Made by a program: the position numbers and the translations under genes | Shown: positions 1 to 9,426 of the stretch, piece after piece | Numbering within the stretch: the first letter of the stretch is position 1 | Layout: each line of letters opens with the position of its first letter | Origin: Aalborgiella sp040079635 | GTDB lineage: Bacteria; Pseudomonadota; Gammaproteobacteria; Burkholderiales; Burkholderiaceae_C | Direction: 5' to 3' | Length of the DNA stretch: 64,000 nucleotides | NCBI GenBank assembly: GCA_040079635.1 | Contig: JBEBJY010000003.1 | Location: 39,508 to 103,507 of the forward strand | The notes under the pieces: model-generated | Database searches by the model: none | Seen by the model: only the letters and a program-made list of their open reading frames with translations | Told to the model about the DNA's origin: nothing

Positions 1-2228
1 TGCAGCTTGGCAGCTTCATGCAGCGTCCAGGCCGGGTCGGCCAGGTGTGGTCGGGCAATGGCGCAGAGGTCGGCCCGACCGGCGGCTATGATGCTGTTGA
101 CCTGGTCCGCCTCGGTGATCGCGCCCACGGCGATGGTGCGGATGCCCACTTCGTTGCGGATGCGGTCGGCAAATGGGGTTTGGTACATGCGGCCGTAGAT
201 GGGTTTGGCGGTGCGGGTGGTTTGGCCGGAGGACACGTCGATCATGTCGCAGCCAGCGGCTTTGAAGAGCTTGGCAATCGCCACGGCATCGTCCGCCGTA
301 TTGCCACCCTCGGCCCAGTCGTGCGCGGACAGGCGCACACTCATCGGCAAATGTGCGGGCCAGACGGCGCGGACGGCGGCGAAGACTTCCAGCGGGTAGC
401 GGCAGCGGTTTTCCAGCGAGCCGCCGTAGTCGTCCGTTCGTACATTGGTCAACGGCGACAAGAAGCTGGCGAGCAAATAACCGTGGGCGCAGTGCAGTTC
501 CAGCCAGTCAAAGCCGGCGTCTATGGCACGCTGGGTGGATGCGACAAACTGCTGTTTCAGCACGTCCATATCGGCACGGCTTATGGCGGCGGGTGTTTGG
601 TTTTGCTCACCGTAAGCCACCGCGCTGGCCGACAGCAGTGGCCAATTGCCAGCCGCCAAGGGCTCATCCGTCACCTCCCAACCCAGCTGGGTGGAGCCTT
701 TGGCACCGCTGTGGCCGAGCTGCAGGCCGATTTTGGCGCTGCTTTGGCTGTGCACAAAATCGGTGATGCGCTTCAAAGCCAGCGTTTGCACATCGTTCCA
801 CAAACCGGTGCAGCCGGGGGTGATGCGGCCTTCAGGCGTCGGGCTGGTCATTTCCACCATTACCAAAGCCGCGCCGCCTAAGGCTCTAGCGCCCAAATGC
901 ACCAAGTGAAAATCTTGCGGTACGCCGTCTACCGCGCTGTAGGTCGCCATGGGGGAGACGATGACGCGATTTTTGAGGATGATGTCGCGTACTTTGAAGG
1001 GCAGCAGCATCGGCGGCAAACCGCAAGCATCTTGGTTTCCACCTGCCAGCCAGTTTTCATAGTCGCCTAGCCAGCTTGCATCGCGCAGGCGCAGGTTTTC
1101 GTGGCTGATGCGCTGGGAACGGGTCATGAGCGAGTAGGCAAACTGCTCAATCTCCATGCCGCTGTAGCGCTGCACGTTTTCAAACCACTCGGTTGAGTTG
1201 CGGGCGGCGTTCTGGATTTTCAGCACTTCCACGCTGCGCCGGGCTTCATAGGCTTCTAGCACCTGGGTCATGTCGTGGCCCATCGCGGTTGCTATGGCAA
1301 ATTCGTTCGCCAAGTCAATCGCGTCTTCCAAAGCCAATTTGGTGCCGCTGCCAATGGAGAAGTGCGCGGTATGCGCGGCATCACCCATCAAAACGATGGG
1401 GACATTTTTGCCGTTTATCTCCACTTCATGCACCCATTTCTTGCAAATAACGCGCGGAAAACGAATCCAGATCGCCGAGCCGCGCAGGTGTGAGGCATTG
1501 CTAATAAGAGGATTGCTATCGAGCTGCTTGGCAAACAGGCGTTCGCAAAAGGCAATCGCCTCGCTTTGTTCCATTTTGTCCAAACCATGCGCCTGCCAGA
1601 CTCCTTCAGGCGTTTCGACAATGAAAGTCGCCATCTCTTTGTCAAACTGGTAGGCATGGGCGGCAAACCAGCCGTGTTCGGTCTGCTCAAAAGCAAAGGT
1701 GAATGCGTCGAACTTTTTGCGCGTCCCCAGCCAGACAAAGCGGCATTGCCGCGTGTCTATATCGGGCTGGTACACGTCGGCATAGCGGGTGCGGATGCGG
1801 CTGTTCAGGCCATCGCAGGCAATCACCAAGTCTGCGTTGTATTGGGCGGCGATGGCTTGGTCGTCTTGCACGTCCGTCTCAAACACCAGGTTCACGCTCA
1901 GCTCCAGGCAACGATCCTGCAGGATATTAAGCAATTTTTTCCGCCCGATACCGCAAAACCCATGCCCGGTGGAGCGGACGCTACGGTCTTTGAAGAAGAC
2001 TTCCACGTCGTCCCAATGGTTGAAAGCGTCGCCAATCAGCTGTGCGCTGGGCGCGTCTGCTGCTTGCAGGTTTGCCAGCGTTTGGTCAGACAACACCACG
2101 CCCCAGCCAAAGGTGTCAAACGGGCGATTGCGTTCCACCACAGTGATGACGTTGGCAGGGTTTTGCTGCTTCATGAGCAGTGCAAAGTAAAGACCGGCGG
2201 GGCCACCGCCTAAGCAGAGTATATTCAT
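1..2228 (-). CDS. bifunctional aroyl-CoA flavin monooxygenase / old-yellow-enzyme reductase (3' end beyond window)
   Basis: About 742 codons are present; the C-terminus runs off the left edge. The N-terminal half is a class A flavin monooxygenase: FAD-binding GGGPAG near residues 7-12 and GDAAHT near residue 282. From about residue 410 the protein becomes a flavin:NADH oxidoreductase of the old yellow enzyme family (NRVIVSPMATYSA, QLGHSGAKG, HCAHGYLL). This fusion is typical of salicylyl-CoA 5-hydroxylase and 2-aminobenzoyl-CoA monooxygenase/reductase, which hydroxylate and dearomatise CoA-activated benzoates. It is divergent from the Liv importer, and a CoA ligase and crotonase lie about 8 kb away, so an aromatic-acid route is inferred. 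Which aroyl-CoA is used cannot be read from the sequence. Confidence 0.85.
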   Translation of the reverse strand, partial: MNILCLGGGPAGLYFALLMKQQNPANVITVVERNRPFDTFGWGVVLSDQTLANLQAADAPSAQLIGDAFNHWDDVEVFFKDRSVRSTGHGFCGIGRKKLLNILQDRCLELSVNLVFETDVQDDQAIAAQYNADLVIACDGLNSRIRTRYADVYQPDIDTRQCRFVWLGTRKKFDAFTFAFEQTEHGWFAAHAYQFDKEMATFIVETPEGVWQAHGLDKMEQSEAIAFCERLFAKQLDSNPLISNASHLRGSAIWIRFPRVICKKWVHEVEINGKNVPIVLMGDAAHTAHFSIGSGTKLALEDAIDLANEFAIATAMGHDMTQVLEAYEARRSVEVLKIQNAARNSTEWFENVQRYSGMEIEQFAYSLMTRSQRISHENLRLRDASWLGDYENWLAGGNQDACGLPPMLLPFKVRDIILKNRVIVSPMATYSAVDGVPQDFHLVHLGARALGGAALVMVEMTSPTPEGRITPGCTGLWNDVQTLALKRITDFVHSQSSAKIGLQLGHSGAKGSTQLGWEVTDEPLAAGNWPLLSASAVAYGEQNQTPAAISRADMDVLKQQFVASTQRAIDAGFDWLELHCAHGYLLASFLSPLTNVRTDDYGGSLENRCRYPLEVFAAVRAVWPAHLPMSVRLSAHDWAEGGNTADDAVAIAKLFKAAGCDMIDVSSGQTTRTAKPIYGRMYQTPFADRIRNEVGIRTIAVGAITEADQVNSIIAAGRADLCAIARPHLADPAWTLHEAAKL

Positions 2229-2448
2229 GCCTAAATAGTTTAGACTTAAAATATATTTTGTCAATCGGGTATTTCTGTATTTATTTTTTGTTAAAAGTAC
2301 TTAGGATTCTTAATGCGTGAACAAAATTGCATTCATGAAAAACCATCAGCCTAGGGTTTATCCTAGGAAAAAAAATGCCTGATACGTTTAACATACATGC
2401 ACAATAATTCACATTTCAGCCATTTACATTCATTCATCAGGAGACTCC
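2229..2448. promoter_or_regulatory. divergent intergenic region between hydroxylase and livJ
   Basis: This 220-bp AT-rich spacer must hold promoters for both divergent units. It contains a perfect 12-bp palindrome AAAATATATTTT (2248-2259), close to the hydroxylase start. It also contains two copies of the palindromic hexamer CCTAGG, 12 bp apart (2350-2355 and 2362-2367). Either could be an operator, for example for the MarR protein encoded at 7134-7562, but that link is inference. The livJ start is preceded by a good AGGAG ribosome site. Confidence 0.4.
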
Positions 2449-3648
2449 ATGACATCTAGCTCAACTTCTCGTCGCCAAGTTTTATCTCGCAGCGCTGCAT
2501 TGATTGGCGCCGCTTCCACGGGTTTACTTGTTACTGAGCAAGCCCAAGCGCAAACAGGCAAATTGCGCATCGGTTTAATGCTGCCTTACACCGGCACGTT
2601 TGCACAGCTGGGCGTGGCGATTGAAAATGGTTTCCGCCTGGCTATCAACGAGCAAGGCGGCAAATTGGGTGGCCGTGAGATTGAGTTTTTCAAAGTGGAC
2701 GATGAGTCCGAGCCATCCAAAGGCATTGAAAACGCCAATAAACTGGTGCAGCGCGACAAAGTGGACGTGCTGGTTGGTACCGTGCACTCTGGCGTGCAAA
2801 TGGGTATCCACAAAGTGGCGCGTGACAGCGGTGTGTTGAGCTTGATTCCTAATGCAGGCGTACATGCGGCAACGCGTTCGCAATGCGCACCCAACGTGTT
2901 TCGCACCTCGTTCAGCAATTCACAACCAACGCGAGCCCTAGGTCAGGCGATGATCGCCAAAGGGCATAAAAAAGCGGTATGGATCACCTGGAAATACGCT
3001 GCGGGTGACGAGGCTTTTGAGGGCTTTAAAGAAAGCTATACAGCAGCTGGCGGCACGATTGTGAAAGAACTTGGTTTACCTTTCCCTAACGTTGAATTTC
3101 AAGCGCTGTTGACTGAAATTGCTGCATTGAAACCTGACGCTGTGGCATGCTTCTTCGCGGGCGGAGGTGCGGCTAAATTCATGAAAGATTACGCGGCAGC
3201 TGGCTTGCAGGGCAAGATCCCGCTCTACGGCTCAGGCTTTTTAACGGAAGGCGTGTTGGACGCTGCAGGGCCAGCAGCCAATGGCGTGATGACGACATTG
3301 CATTACAGCGATTCACTCGACACGCCACGCAACAAAGAGTTCCGCCTAAATTACGCTAAAACATTCAAGTTGCAGCCAGATGTTTACGCTGTTCAAGGGT
3401 ATGACACAGGCTTGCTTCTGATTCAAGGCATGAACGCCGTCAAAGGCGATGTGACAAAAAAAGTGGAGCTGTACAAAGCGATGGAATCTGCCACCATCAA
3501 CAGCCCACGCGGCAAGTGGACCATGAGCAAAGCGCACAACCCAGTGCAAGATATCTACTTGCGCGTTGTAGAGAATAAGGAAAACAAAGTCTTGGGCGTT
3601 GCGGCTAAAGCGCTGTCAGACTCTGGCGCAGGCTGCAAGATTTCTTAA
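2449..3648 (+). CDS. Liv-type ABC transporter periplasmic substrate-binding protein
   Basis: A 399-residue type I periplasmic binding protein of the branched-chain amino acid/amide/aromatic-acid family. The N-terminus has SRRQVLS followed by a hydrophobic stretch ending in AQAQ, which reads as a twin-arginine-like or Sec signal. The mature part starts KLRIGLMLPYTGTFAQLG, the family hallmark. AGGAG precedes the ATG at good spacing. It heads a five-gene importer unit with livH, livM, livG and livF. In Burkholderiales such systems often carry aromatic acids rather than leucine, and the flanking phenolic catabolism genes make that likely here; the ligand itself is not determined. Confidence 0.9.
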   Translation: MTSSSTSRRQVLSRSAALIGAASTGLLVTEQAQAQTGKLRIGLMLPYTGTFAQLGVAIENGFRLAINEQGGKLGGREIEFFKVDDESEPSKGIENANKLVQRDKVDVLVGTVHSGVQMGIHKVARDSGVLSLIPNAGVHAATRSQCAPNVFRTSFSNSQPTRALGQAMIAKGHKKAVWITWKYAAGDEAFEGFKESYTAAGGTIVKELGLPFPNVEFQALLTEIAALKPDAVACFFAGGGAAKFMKDYAAAGLQGKIPLYGSGFLTEGVLDAAGPAANGVMTTLHYSDSLDTPRNKEFRLNYAKTFKLQPDVYAVQGYDTGLLLIQGMNAVKGDVTKKVELYKAMESATINSPRGKWTMSKAHNPVQDIYLRVVENKENKVLGVAAKALSDSGAGCKIS

Positions 3649-3670
3649 ACTAGCTTTTATAGTTCTGCTC

Positions 3671-3697
3671 AAAATAGGGAGTTTTTCTCCCTATTTT
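3671..3697 (+). terminator. hairpin between livJ and livH, probable attenuating terminator
   Basis: A perfect 11-bp stem (AAAATAGGGAG paired with CTCCCTATTTT) closes a 5-T loop, and T residues follow. It lies just after the binding-protein stop and before livH. Hairpins here commonly make the binding protein more abundant than the membrane parts, by partial termination or by protecting the 3' end; that role is inferred. Confidence 0.6.
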
Positions 3698-3723
3698 TCT
3701 AATTTCATGCAAATAACGGATTC

Positions 3724-4587
3724 ATGGACTTTCCAACTTTCCTCATACAACTGCTGAACAGCGTGCAATACGGTTTGCTGCTGTTCATGCTGGCAGCTGG
3801 ACTAACGCTGATTTTCGGCATCATGGGCGTGGTCAACCTGGCACATGGCAGCTTTTATATGCTGGGCGCGTATTTGGCTTATTGGCTAAGTACGTTGCTT
3901 GGAAGTTTGACGCTAGCCATCATCGTCGGTATAGCGCTTGCAGTACTGTTTGGTTTGGCGCTGGAATGGCTGCTGTTCAGGCATTTTTATGAGCGTGACC
4001 ATTTGGACCAAGTGCTGCTCACCTATGGACTGATCTATATTTTTGAAGAACTGCGTTCCATACTGTGGGGCGACGATGTGCATGGCGTCACCATACCTGA
4101 AGCGTTAAGTGCGTCTATCCCGTTGACGGATAACCTTTCATACCCTGTTTATCGACTTTTCATGTCTGCAGTTTGCATCGCTTTGGCATTGGGTTTGTAT
4201 TGGCTCATTGCTAAAACACGTTTGGGTATGAAAATTCGTGCGGGTGCTTTTAATCGCGACATGACCGAGGCGCTGGGCATCAATATCAAACTGATCCATG
4301 CCGTGGTATTTGCCTTGGGTGTGGGTTTGGCCGCGGTGGCGGGGATGATTGCATCACCTATCTCTAGCGTGTATCCCAACATGGGCTCGCAAGTTCTCAT
4401 CATGTGCTTTGTGGTTGTGGTTATTGGTGGTATTGGTTCGGTCCGGGGCGCGCTGATTTCAGCTTTGTTGGTCGGCTTGGTCGATACCTTCGGCAAGGTT
4501 TTACTGCCTTCTGTGTCTGGCATGTTGGTCTACATGCTGATGGCTGCCGTGTTGCTGTGGAAACCTGAAGGATTATTCAAAGCATGA
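3724..4587 (+). CDS. livH: Liv-type ABC transporter permease (LivH family)
   Basis: A 287-residue polytopic inner-membrane permease of the LivH family. It begins FLIQLLNSVQYGLLLFMLA and contains the family stretch GVVNLAHGSFYMLGAYLAY and, near the C-terminus, VVVVIGGIGSVRGALIS. About eight hydrophobic segments are visible. It pairs with LivM to form the channel of the importer. The stop overlaps the livM start by 4 nt (ATGA), indicating translational coupling. The substrate is inferred from context only. Confidence 0.9.
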   Translation: MDFPTFLIQLLNSVQYGLLLFMLAAGLTLIFGIMGVVNLAHGSFYMLGAYLAYWLSTLLGSLTLAIIVGIALAVLFGLALEWLLFRHFYERDHLDQVLLTYGLIYIFEELRSILWGDDVHGVTIPEALSASIPLTDNLSYPVYRLFMSAVCIALALGLYWLIAKTRLGMKIRAGAFNRDMTEALGINIKLIHAVVFALGVGLAAVAGMIASPISSVYPNMGSQVLIMCFVVVVIGGIGSVRGALISALLVGLVDTFGKVLLPSVSGMLVYMLMAAVLLWKPEGLFKA

Positions 4588-5606
4588 GCACGCCAAAAGC
4601 AAACTTAGAGATACTGCCGCGCGGCGTGCAAATCGCACTGGGCTTGGGCTTGGTCGCCCTGCTCGCCTTCCCGTGGGTAGGAACAGACTTTTACACGCAA
4701 ATGGTGACGCGCATGCTCATCATGGCAATATTTGCCATGAGCTTGGACTTGCTGCAAGGCGTTACCGGCCTAGTGTCATTAGGGCATGCCGCGTATTTTG
4801 GCTTAGCTGGTTATGCCTTGGCTTTTTTAATGCCGCAAGATGCTGCAGTCAGCCTGTGGTGGACATTGCCTGTGGCCGTGTTGGCATCTGCCTTTGCCGC
4901 TTTGATCATCGGGTTTTTTGTGGTGCGTACCCATGGTATTTACTTCATCATGGTGACGATGGCATTTGCTCAGATGGTGTTTTTCTTGTTTTTTGACAAT
5001 AAGGTGCTGGGTGGCTCGGATGGACTTTACATCAACTTCAAACCCAGTGCACAGGTCCTAGGATTTACCCTATTCGACTTAGACAACAAAATCACTTTTT
5101 ACTACGTCACACTTGCTTTTGCCTTGCTTGTCTATGCATTCTTAAGACGATTGCTGTGGAGTCCTTTAGGCCGCGCATTATCAGGCATCCGCATCAATGA
5201 GCATCGCATGCGTGCTATGGGATTTGGCACCTTTGGCTACAAACTGACTGCATTTACCATCGCCGGTGGTCTGGCTGGCTTAGCGGGCTACTTGTGGGGG
5301 GCGCAAAGTGGCTATATCAACCCAGAATTGATGGGTTTTCACATGAGCGCACACGCCATCATGATGGTGATTTTAGGGGGCATGGGTAACTTTGCCGGTG
5401 CATTTGTAGGCGCATTCACTTTTGACTACGTATTACATGTATTGAAGGACTTGCCAAGCGTTCAGCTCTTCGGCAAGGACATCAACCTGGGCAAACACTG
5501 GCAACTGTGGATGGGAAGCTTCATCGTTCTCGTTATCATCTTTGCACCGCGTGGTTTGATGGGCTTGGCAGAACGCTTTTTGCAAAAGAAAGCAAACTCA
5601 AAATGA
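4584..5606 (+). CDS. livM: Liv-type ABC transporter permease (LivM family)
   Basis: A 340-residue second permease of the importer. It shows the LivM signatures SLGHAAYFGLAGYA and GGLAGLAGYLWGAQSGYINPE, then MMVILGGMGNFAGAFVGA, the cytoplasmic loop that contacts the ATPases. Multiple hydrophobic segments cover the inner membrane. It overlaps livH upstream and livG downstream by 4 nt each, so all are likely one transcript. Confidence 0.9.
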   Translation: MSTPKANLEILPRGVQIALGLGLVALLAFPWVGTDFYTQMVTRMLIMAIFAMSLDLLQGVTGLVSLGHAAYFGLAGYALAFLMPQDAAVSLWWTLPVAVLASAFAALIIGFFVVRTHGIYFIMVTMAFAQMVFFLFFDNKVLGGSDGLYINFKPSAQVLGFTLFDLDNKITFYYVTLAFALLVYAFLRRLLWSPLGRALSGIRINEHRMRAMGFGTFGYKLTAFTIAGGLAGLAGYLWGAQSGYINPELMGFHMSAHAIMMVILGGMGNFAGAFVGAFTFDYVLHVLKDLPSVQLFGKDINLGKHWQLWMGSFIVLVIIFAPRGLMGLAERFLQKKANSK

Positions 5607-6376
5607 CTGATTTACTCTTATCTGCCAAGAATCTGACTAAGCACTTTGGTGGTTTAGCTGCTGTGAACGATGTGTCGATTGATTTGTTCAAAGGCCAAAT
5701 TCACGCCGTGATTGGCCCCAACGGTGCGGGAAAATCAACACTCACAAACTTGGTTTCAGGGGATTTGGCGTTGACGTCAGGCAGCATTCAACTGAATGGA
5801 CACGACGTTACAGGCTGGCATGCCGAGAAAATATCACGACAAGGCTTGGGGCGAAGTTTTCAAAAAACCAATGTGTTTTTACCCCTCACTGTTTGGGAAA
5901 ACGTGCGCTTAGCAGCACAGTCTCGCGACATACAGCAGCCTTGGAATCCGCTGATTTGGTTTCAAAGCACACAAAACGCTACGCAATCAATAGCAGCTCA
6001 GGCAATAACCGCAAAGGCTATAGAGCTTTGCAAGCTTGAAAATCGCATGCATGCTGTTGCTGGAACCATCAGCCATGGCGAGCAACGTCAGTTAGAGATT
6101 GCGATGACTTTAGCGACCCAACCACAAGTTTTGCTGCTGGATGAGCCCTTGGCGGGTATGGGCGTGGCAGAAGCGGAACGCATGATTGAACTACTGCATA
6201 CTTTGAAAAGAGACCATGCCATGCTGTTAGTTGAGCATGATATGGACGCCGTGTTTGCACTAGCAGACAAGCTCACAGTGATGGTCAACGGGCAAGTGAT
6301 TGCTAGCGACATTCCAAGCCGAGTGCGAGCAGACGTCAAAGTGCAAGCAGCTTATTTAGGTGAAGAACATGTCTGA
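5603..6376 (+). CDS. livG: Liv-type ABC transporter ATP-binding protein (LivG family), carrying an in-frame repeat element
   Basis: A 257-residue ATPase. The ATG at 5603, overlapping the livM stop, starts the normal TDLLLSAKNLTKHFGG sequence; an upstream in-frame start would lie wholly inside livM. Walker A GPNGAGKS, signature region SHGEQRQLEIA and Walker B LLLDEPLAG are intact. Residues about 127-141 (TQSIAAQAITAKAIE) are encoded by a copy of the dispersed element described elsewhere, placed in the variable helical region between Walker A and the signature. The gene otherwise looks functional, so the insertion seems tolerated. Confidence 0.9.
   Translation: MTDLLLSAKNLTKHFGGLAAVNDVSIDLFKGQIHAVIGPNGAGKSTLTNLVSGDLALTSGSIQLNGHDVTGWHAEKISRQGLGRSFQKTNVFLPLTVWENVRLAAQSRDIQQPWNPLIWFQSTQNATQSIAAQAITAKAIELCKLENRMHAVAGTISHGEQRQLEIAMTLATQPQVLLLDEPLAGMGVAEAERMIELLHTLKRDHAMLLVEHDMDAVFALADKLTVMVNGQVIASDIPSRVRADVKVQAAYLGEEHV
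5978..6025 (+). repeat. dispersed palindromic element, coding copy in livG
   Basis: A diverged copy with left arm GCTACGCAATCAATAGC and core CAGGCAATAACCGC followed by GGCTATAG. It has the same orientation and reading frame as the copies in gcvP, gcvT, moeA and the CoA ligase. The left arm is almost identical to that of the gcvP copy. The triplet that is TAG in most intergenic copies is CAG here. Confidence 0.7.
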
Positions 6377-7106
6377 TCTGCTCATAGACGCAAAAGGTCT
6401 GAACACCCATTATGGTGCTAGCCATATCCTGCAAGGCATTGATTTTTCAGTGGCACGTGGCGAAACGATCGGGCTGATGGGGCGCAACGGTATGGGCAAA
6501 AGCACACTGCTTAAAAGCATTATGGGTTTGGTCAAACCAAGTTCTGGGGTTGTCGCCGTTATGGGTCAAGATATGACAGGCGCGCCGCCTTACAAAATTG
6601 CACAACTTGGTGTGGCTTATGTCCCTGAAGGACGTGGTATTTTCGGCAATTTAAGTGTCACTGAGAACCTGAAAATGACAGCTCGTGCAGGGAAATCTGC
6701 AGCAGCCAAAATGCGCGCCCAAAAACAACAAGACTGGAACTATGAACGCGTATTGGAAACTTTTCCGCGCTTAAAAGAGCGATTAAATCACGGCGGACAA
6801 CAACTTTCTGGCGGTGAGCAACAAATGCTGACCATCGGCCGCGCTTTGATGACCAATCCAGACATACTAATTTTGGATGAAGCCACCGAAGGTTTAGCGC
6901 CTTTGATTGCGAAAGAGATATGGCGCATTTGCGGCGTGATTCGCGAATCTGGCATCAGTAGCATCATTGTGGATAAAAACTGGAAGCACGTGACGCAAAT
7001 CACAGACCGCAATGTTATTTTGGTGAAAGGGCAAGTCGTTTTTGAAGGTAGCTCTGCACAGCTACTCGCTCAGCCTGAGATTTTGCAACAACACCTTGGT
7101 GTTTAA
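6369..7106 (+). CDS. livF: Liv-type ABC transporter ATP-binding protein (LivF family)
   Basis: A 245-residue second ATPase of the importer, starting MSDLLIDAKGLNTHYGASH. Walker A GRNGMGKS, signature LSGGEQQML and Walker B ILDEATEGLAP are present. The ATG at 6369 overlaps the livG stop and has AGGTGAAG upstream; a GTG three codons earlier is possible. It ends 27 bp from the convergent MarR gene, closing the importer unit. Confidence 0.9.
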   Translation: MSDLLIDAKGLNTHYGASHILQGIDFSVARGETIGLMGRNGMGKSTLLKSIMGLVKPSSGVVAVMGQDMTGAPPYKIAQLGVAYVPEGRGIFGNLSVTENLKMTARAGKSAAAKMRAQKQQDWNYERVLETFPRLKERLNHGGQQLSGGEQQMLTIGRALMTNPDILILDEATEGLAPLIAKEIWRICGVIRESGISSIIVDKNWKHVTQITDRNVILVKGQVVFEGSSAQLLAQPEILQQHLGV

Positions 7107-7133
7107 ACTTTTGTAGCTCTATCAGGCCAAGAA

Positions 7134-7562
7134 TCAGGTATAGATTTTTTGCAATAGACGCATCAGTGTTTTACGCTCGGTAGCCGTCAACTTCGAAGCC
7201 GCATCGTCTTCCAGATCTTTTGCTGTTTGTTCCGCTTCTTTCATCAACTTTATACCAATTTCAGACAAATGCAGACCAATAACACGGCCATCGCTTGGGT
7301 GGGGTTTGCGCAATATCAGTTCACGCTTTTCCAAAGTATTGATCATGCCAACCAAGTTTGGCGGCAAAATATTTAACTCAGAACATAGCTGACGTGAACT
7401 GATACCAGGATTGTGCGTTATCAAGGATAAAACCGAAAAATCAACAGGCCGCAAGTCGTAAACAGCCATTCGCTTCAGAAAAAGACCAATAATTTCTACG
7501 GCGGCACGGCGTGCGTTGTAACCTAATAATGATTCTAGATAACTGGTGTCAATTTTTTCCAC
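7134..7562 (-). CDS. MarR-family transcriptional regulator
   Basis: A 142-residue winged-helix regulator. The recognition region reads NPGISSRQLCSELNILPPNLVGMI and the wing includes KPHPSDGRVIGLHLSE, the typical MarR D-x-R wing motif. MarR proteins usually sense phenolic or CoA-thioester ligands and repress neighbouring catabolic genes. It sits between the importer and the tannase-like gene (26-bp gap, same strand as the latter), so it is the likely local regulator. Confidence 0.88.
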   Translation of the reverse strand: MEKIDTSYLESLLGYNARRAAVEIIGLFLKRMAVYDLRPVDFSVLSLITHNPGISSRQLCSELNILPPNLVGMINTLEKRELILRKPHPSDGRVIGLHLSEIGIKLMKEAEQTAKDLEDDAASKLTATERKTLMRLLQKIYT

Positions 7563-7588
7563 GCTGGTTTTATTCTTTCGGTTGACGT

Positions 7589-9352
7589 TTATTGACAGCT
7601 AAAATTTGCTGCTTCCTCAATACTACCATTGCCTTTATATTTTGCGACCGAGGGATAGGCACACAAAGGACGCGTACGTGTAGGCGACCACTCTTTTGGA
7701 AGTTCCGCATTCACGCCACCAGCATTGTCCACACCGCGAACTGACGCGACAATTGAGTCTGGTGCAACTCCCTGCTCTACCCATTTAACCAATGGCGTTA
7801 GTGCATCAAATTGATCTGCTGCTGGCCCAGCGCTGCAATGACTCATACCTGGAACAGAAAAGTGGCGCACGATGTTGCCACTGTTTGGCACGTTGCTAGC
7901 TACCCGGTCAACCCAAGCGCGGGTGTCTAATTCTGAAAACACGGCATCGCTCACACCATGGTAAGTCAGCATCTTAGCGCCGCGTTTTTGCAGCGTACCC
8001 ATGTAGCTTGGCTTGTCATAACCAACAGGACTCATGGTTTCATCTGAACTCGACGCAAAGCCGTTAGGTTTGCTGTAAATGGCTGCATGCAATTCATCAT
8101 AATTCTTATCAAATGCTTTGACAGTTCGCACATCGCCCGCAAAGATAAAACTGAGAGCGCCAGGGTCCAAAGCTTGTGCATTTTGATATTTCCAAGCCGC
8201 CCAGTTGGCCGCGCTGATACCCGCATCAAAGGGAAAATTTGCATAAAAGGGTTTGCCATCTGATGCTTTTCCACCGGCAAATACTTTAGCAACGGTGGTC
8301 TTCTGCAAATTGCTTAAACATTTGCCATCGCGTCCTGCGGTGCAAGTCGGAACGTCACGAACAACATCAAATGCTTTTTGGCATGCAGCAACGTTTTGCA
8401 CCAATCCGTCTTTTGCTCCATCCAGTGCATCGCACTTGTCCAAAATAGCATTCGCGACAATTTGGCGGTCTTGGGCGTTAAAGCCAAGGCTGATATCTGG
8501 AAGTTTGACAGTAGGCGCAAAAGGATGAGTCAAACTAGATGATGCTAATGGTGTCTCAGGAGAGAGGTCTTTCCACTGTGCAGATCCCCACACCTGTGCC
8601 AGAGCTGCTTGAGGCAAACGATAGCCAGGCGCACCGACTAAATAGCCATCGTATTGATCTGCATAACGAGATGCCGCGACCATGCTATGTCGCCCACCGT
8701 TCGAGCAACCACCAATATATGATCGATCCGGGGCTTTGCCGTAAGCCGCAACAATCAAACCTTTCGCCATAGGTGTTAACTTACCAACCGCGCCATACCC
8801 GTAGTTTTGTCTTGCCTCAGGGTCCGCACCGAATGACGGATTTTGACTACCGTTATGGCCAGCATCGGAGCTGATAACTGCAAACCCTTGATGCAACGCA
8901 CCCGTCAACGGTCCGCCACCTAATGCACCAAGTGCTGGTTGTACAACGCCATCTAAACCGCCATTGACTTGGTGATAAAAGCGCCCGTTCCATTGCGTTG
9001 GCAAGCGCATTTCAAAACCAATGGCGTAATCTTTACCGTCAACACCTTTGCGCTCATCCATGACACCCTTGACCAAGCAATGTTCTGGGGCATCGTAGGC
9101 TGTTTTGGGTGCAGTAGGTGCGCCGCCCATGGCAACAGCACCAGCGGCGACTGGTACGCTGCTAGTGATGCGAAGTTTGTCGTATTTGAACTTTGCGATG
9201 ATGTCAACGCAATTACCCGACATAGCTGCAGGCTTAGCAGCACTTAGAGGTAGTGATTGTGCGGCATCTTGCTGCCCACCTAAATGTGAGCACGCTGAAA
9301 AGAGCGCCACACTGGCAACTCCTACTGAAAAAGTTGCTAGCGTGGCTTTCAT
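7589..9352 (-). CDS. tannase/feruloyl esterase family lipoprotein
   Basis: A 587-residue alpha/beta hydrolase. The N-terminus is a lipoprotein signal with lipobox LFSAC, so it is probably membrane-anchored in the envelope. The nucleophile motif is GCSNGGR (Ser217), with Asp in HGVSDAVF and His505 in GMSHCSAG. The cysteines next to Ser and His (C216, C506) form the CS-D-HC arrangement characteristic of this family, in which a disulfide joins the catalytic residues. The family hydrolyses esters of gallic, ferulic and related acids. It precedes a Bug protein and a CoA ligase, which suggests release, uptake and activation of phenolic acids. Confidence 0.9.
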   Translation of the reverse strand: MKATLATFSVGVASVALFSACSHLGGQQDAAQSLPLSAAKPAAMSGNCVDIIAKFKYDKLRITSSVPVAAGAVAMGGAPTAPKTAYDAPEHCLVKGVMDERKGVDGKDYAIGFEMRLPTQWNGRFYHQVNGGLDGVVQPALGALGGGPLTGALHQGFAVISSDAGHNGSQNPSFGADPEARQNYGYGAVGKLTPMAKGLIVAAYGKAPDRSYIGGCSNGGRHSMVAASRYADQYDGYLVGAPGYRLPQAALAQVWGSAQWKDLSPETPLASSSLTHPFAPTVKLPDISLGFNAQDRQIVANAILDKCDALDGAKDGLVQNVAACQKAFDVVRDVPTCTAGRDGKCLSNLQKTTVAKVFAGGKASDGKPFYANFPFDAGISAANWAAWKYQNAQALDPGALSFIFAGDVRTVKAFDKNYDELHAAIYSKPNGFASSSDETMSPVGYDKPSYMGTLQKRGAKMLTYHGVSDAVFSELDTRAWVDRVASNVPNSGNIVRHFSVPGMSHCSAGPAADQFDALTPLVKWVEQGVAPDSIVASVRGVDNAGGVNAELPKEWSPTRTRPLCAYPSVAKYKGNGSIEEAANFSCQ

Positions 9353-9426
9353 TTACTTGTCTCCAAACTTAAAATTTTATTTATTCAATTTCTTTTACTA
9401 AATAGCCACTAGGTGCCTATTTGTGA

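Noticed and set aside
18..881. Long plus-strand open frames over the left end
   Set aside because: They are shadows of the minus-strand hydroxylase, which has clear flavoprotein motifs; the plus-strand translations show none.
1512..1545. Possible element copy (ATTGCTATCGAGCTGCTTGG) in the aroyl-CoA hydroxylase
   Set aside because: The encoded CERLFAKQLDSNPL looks like normal family sequence, and the distal half of the element does not match.
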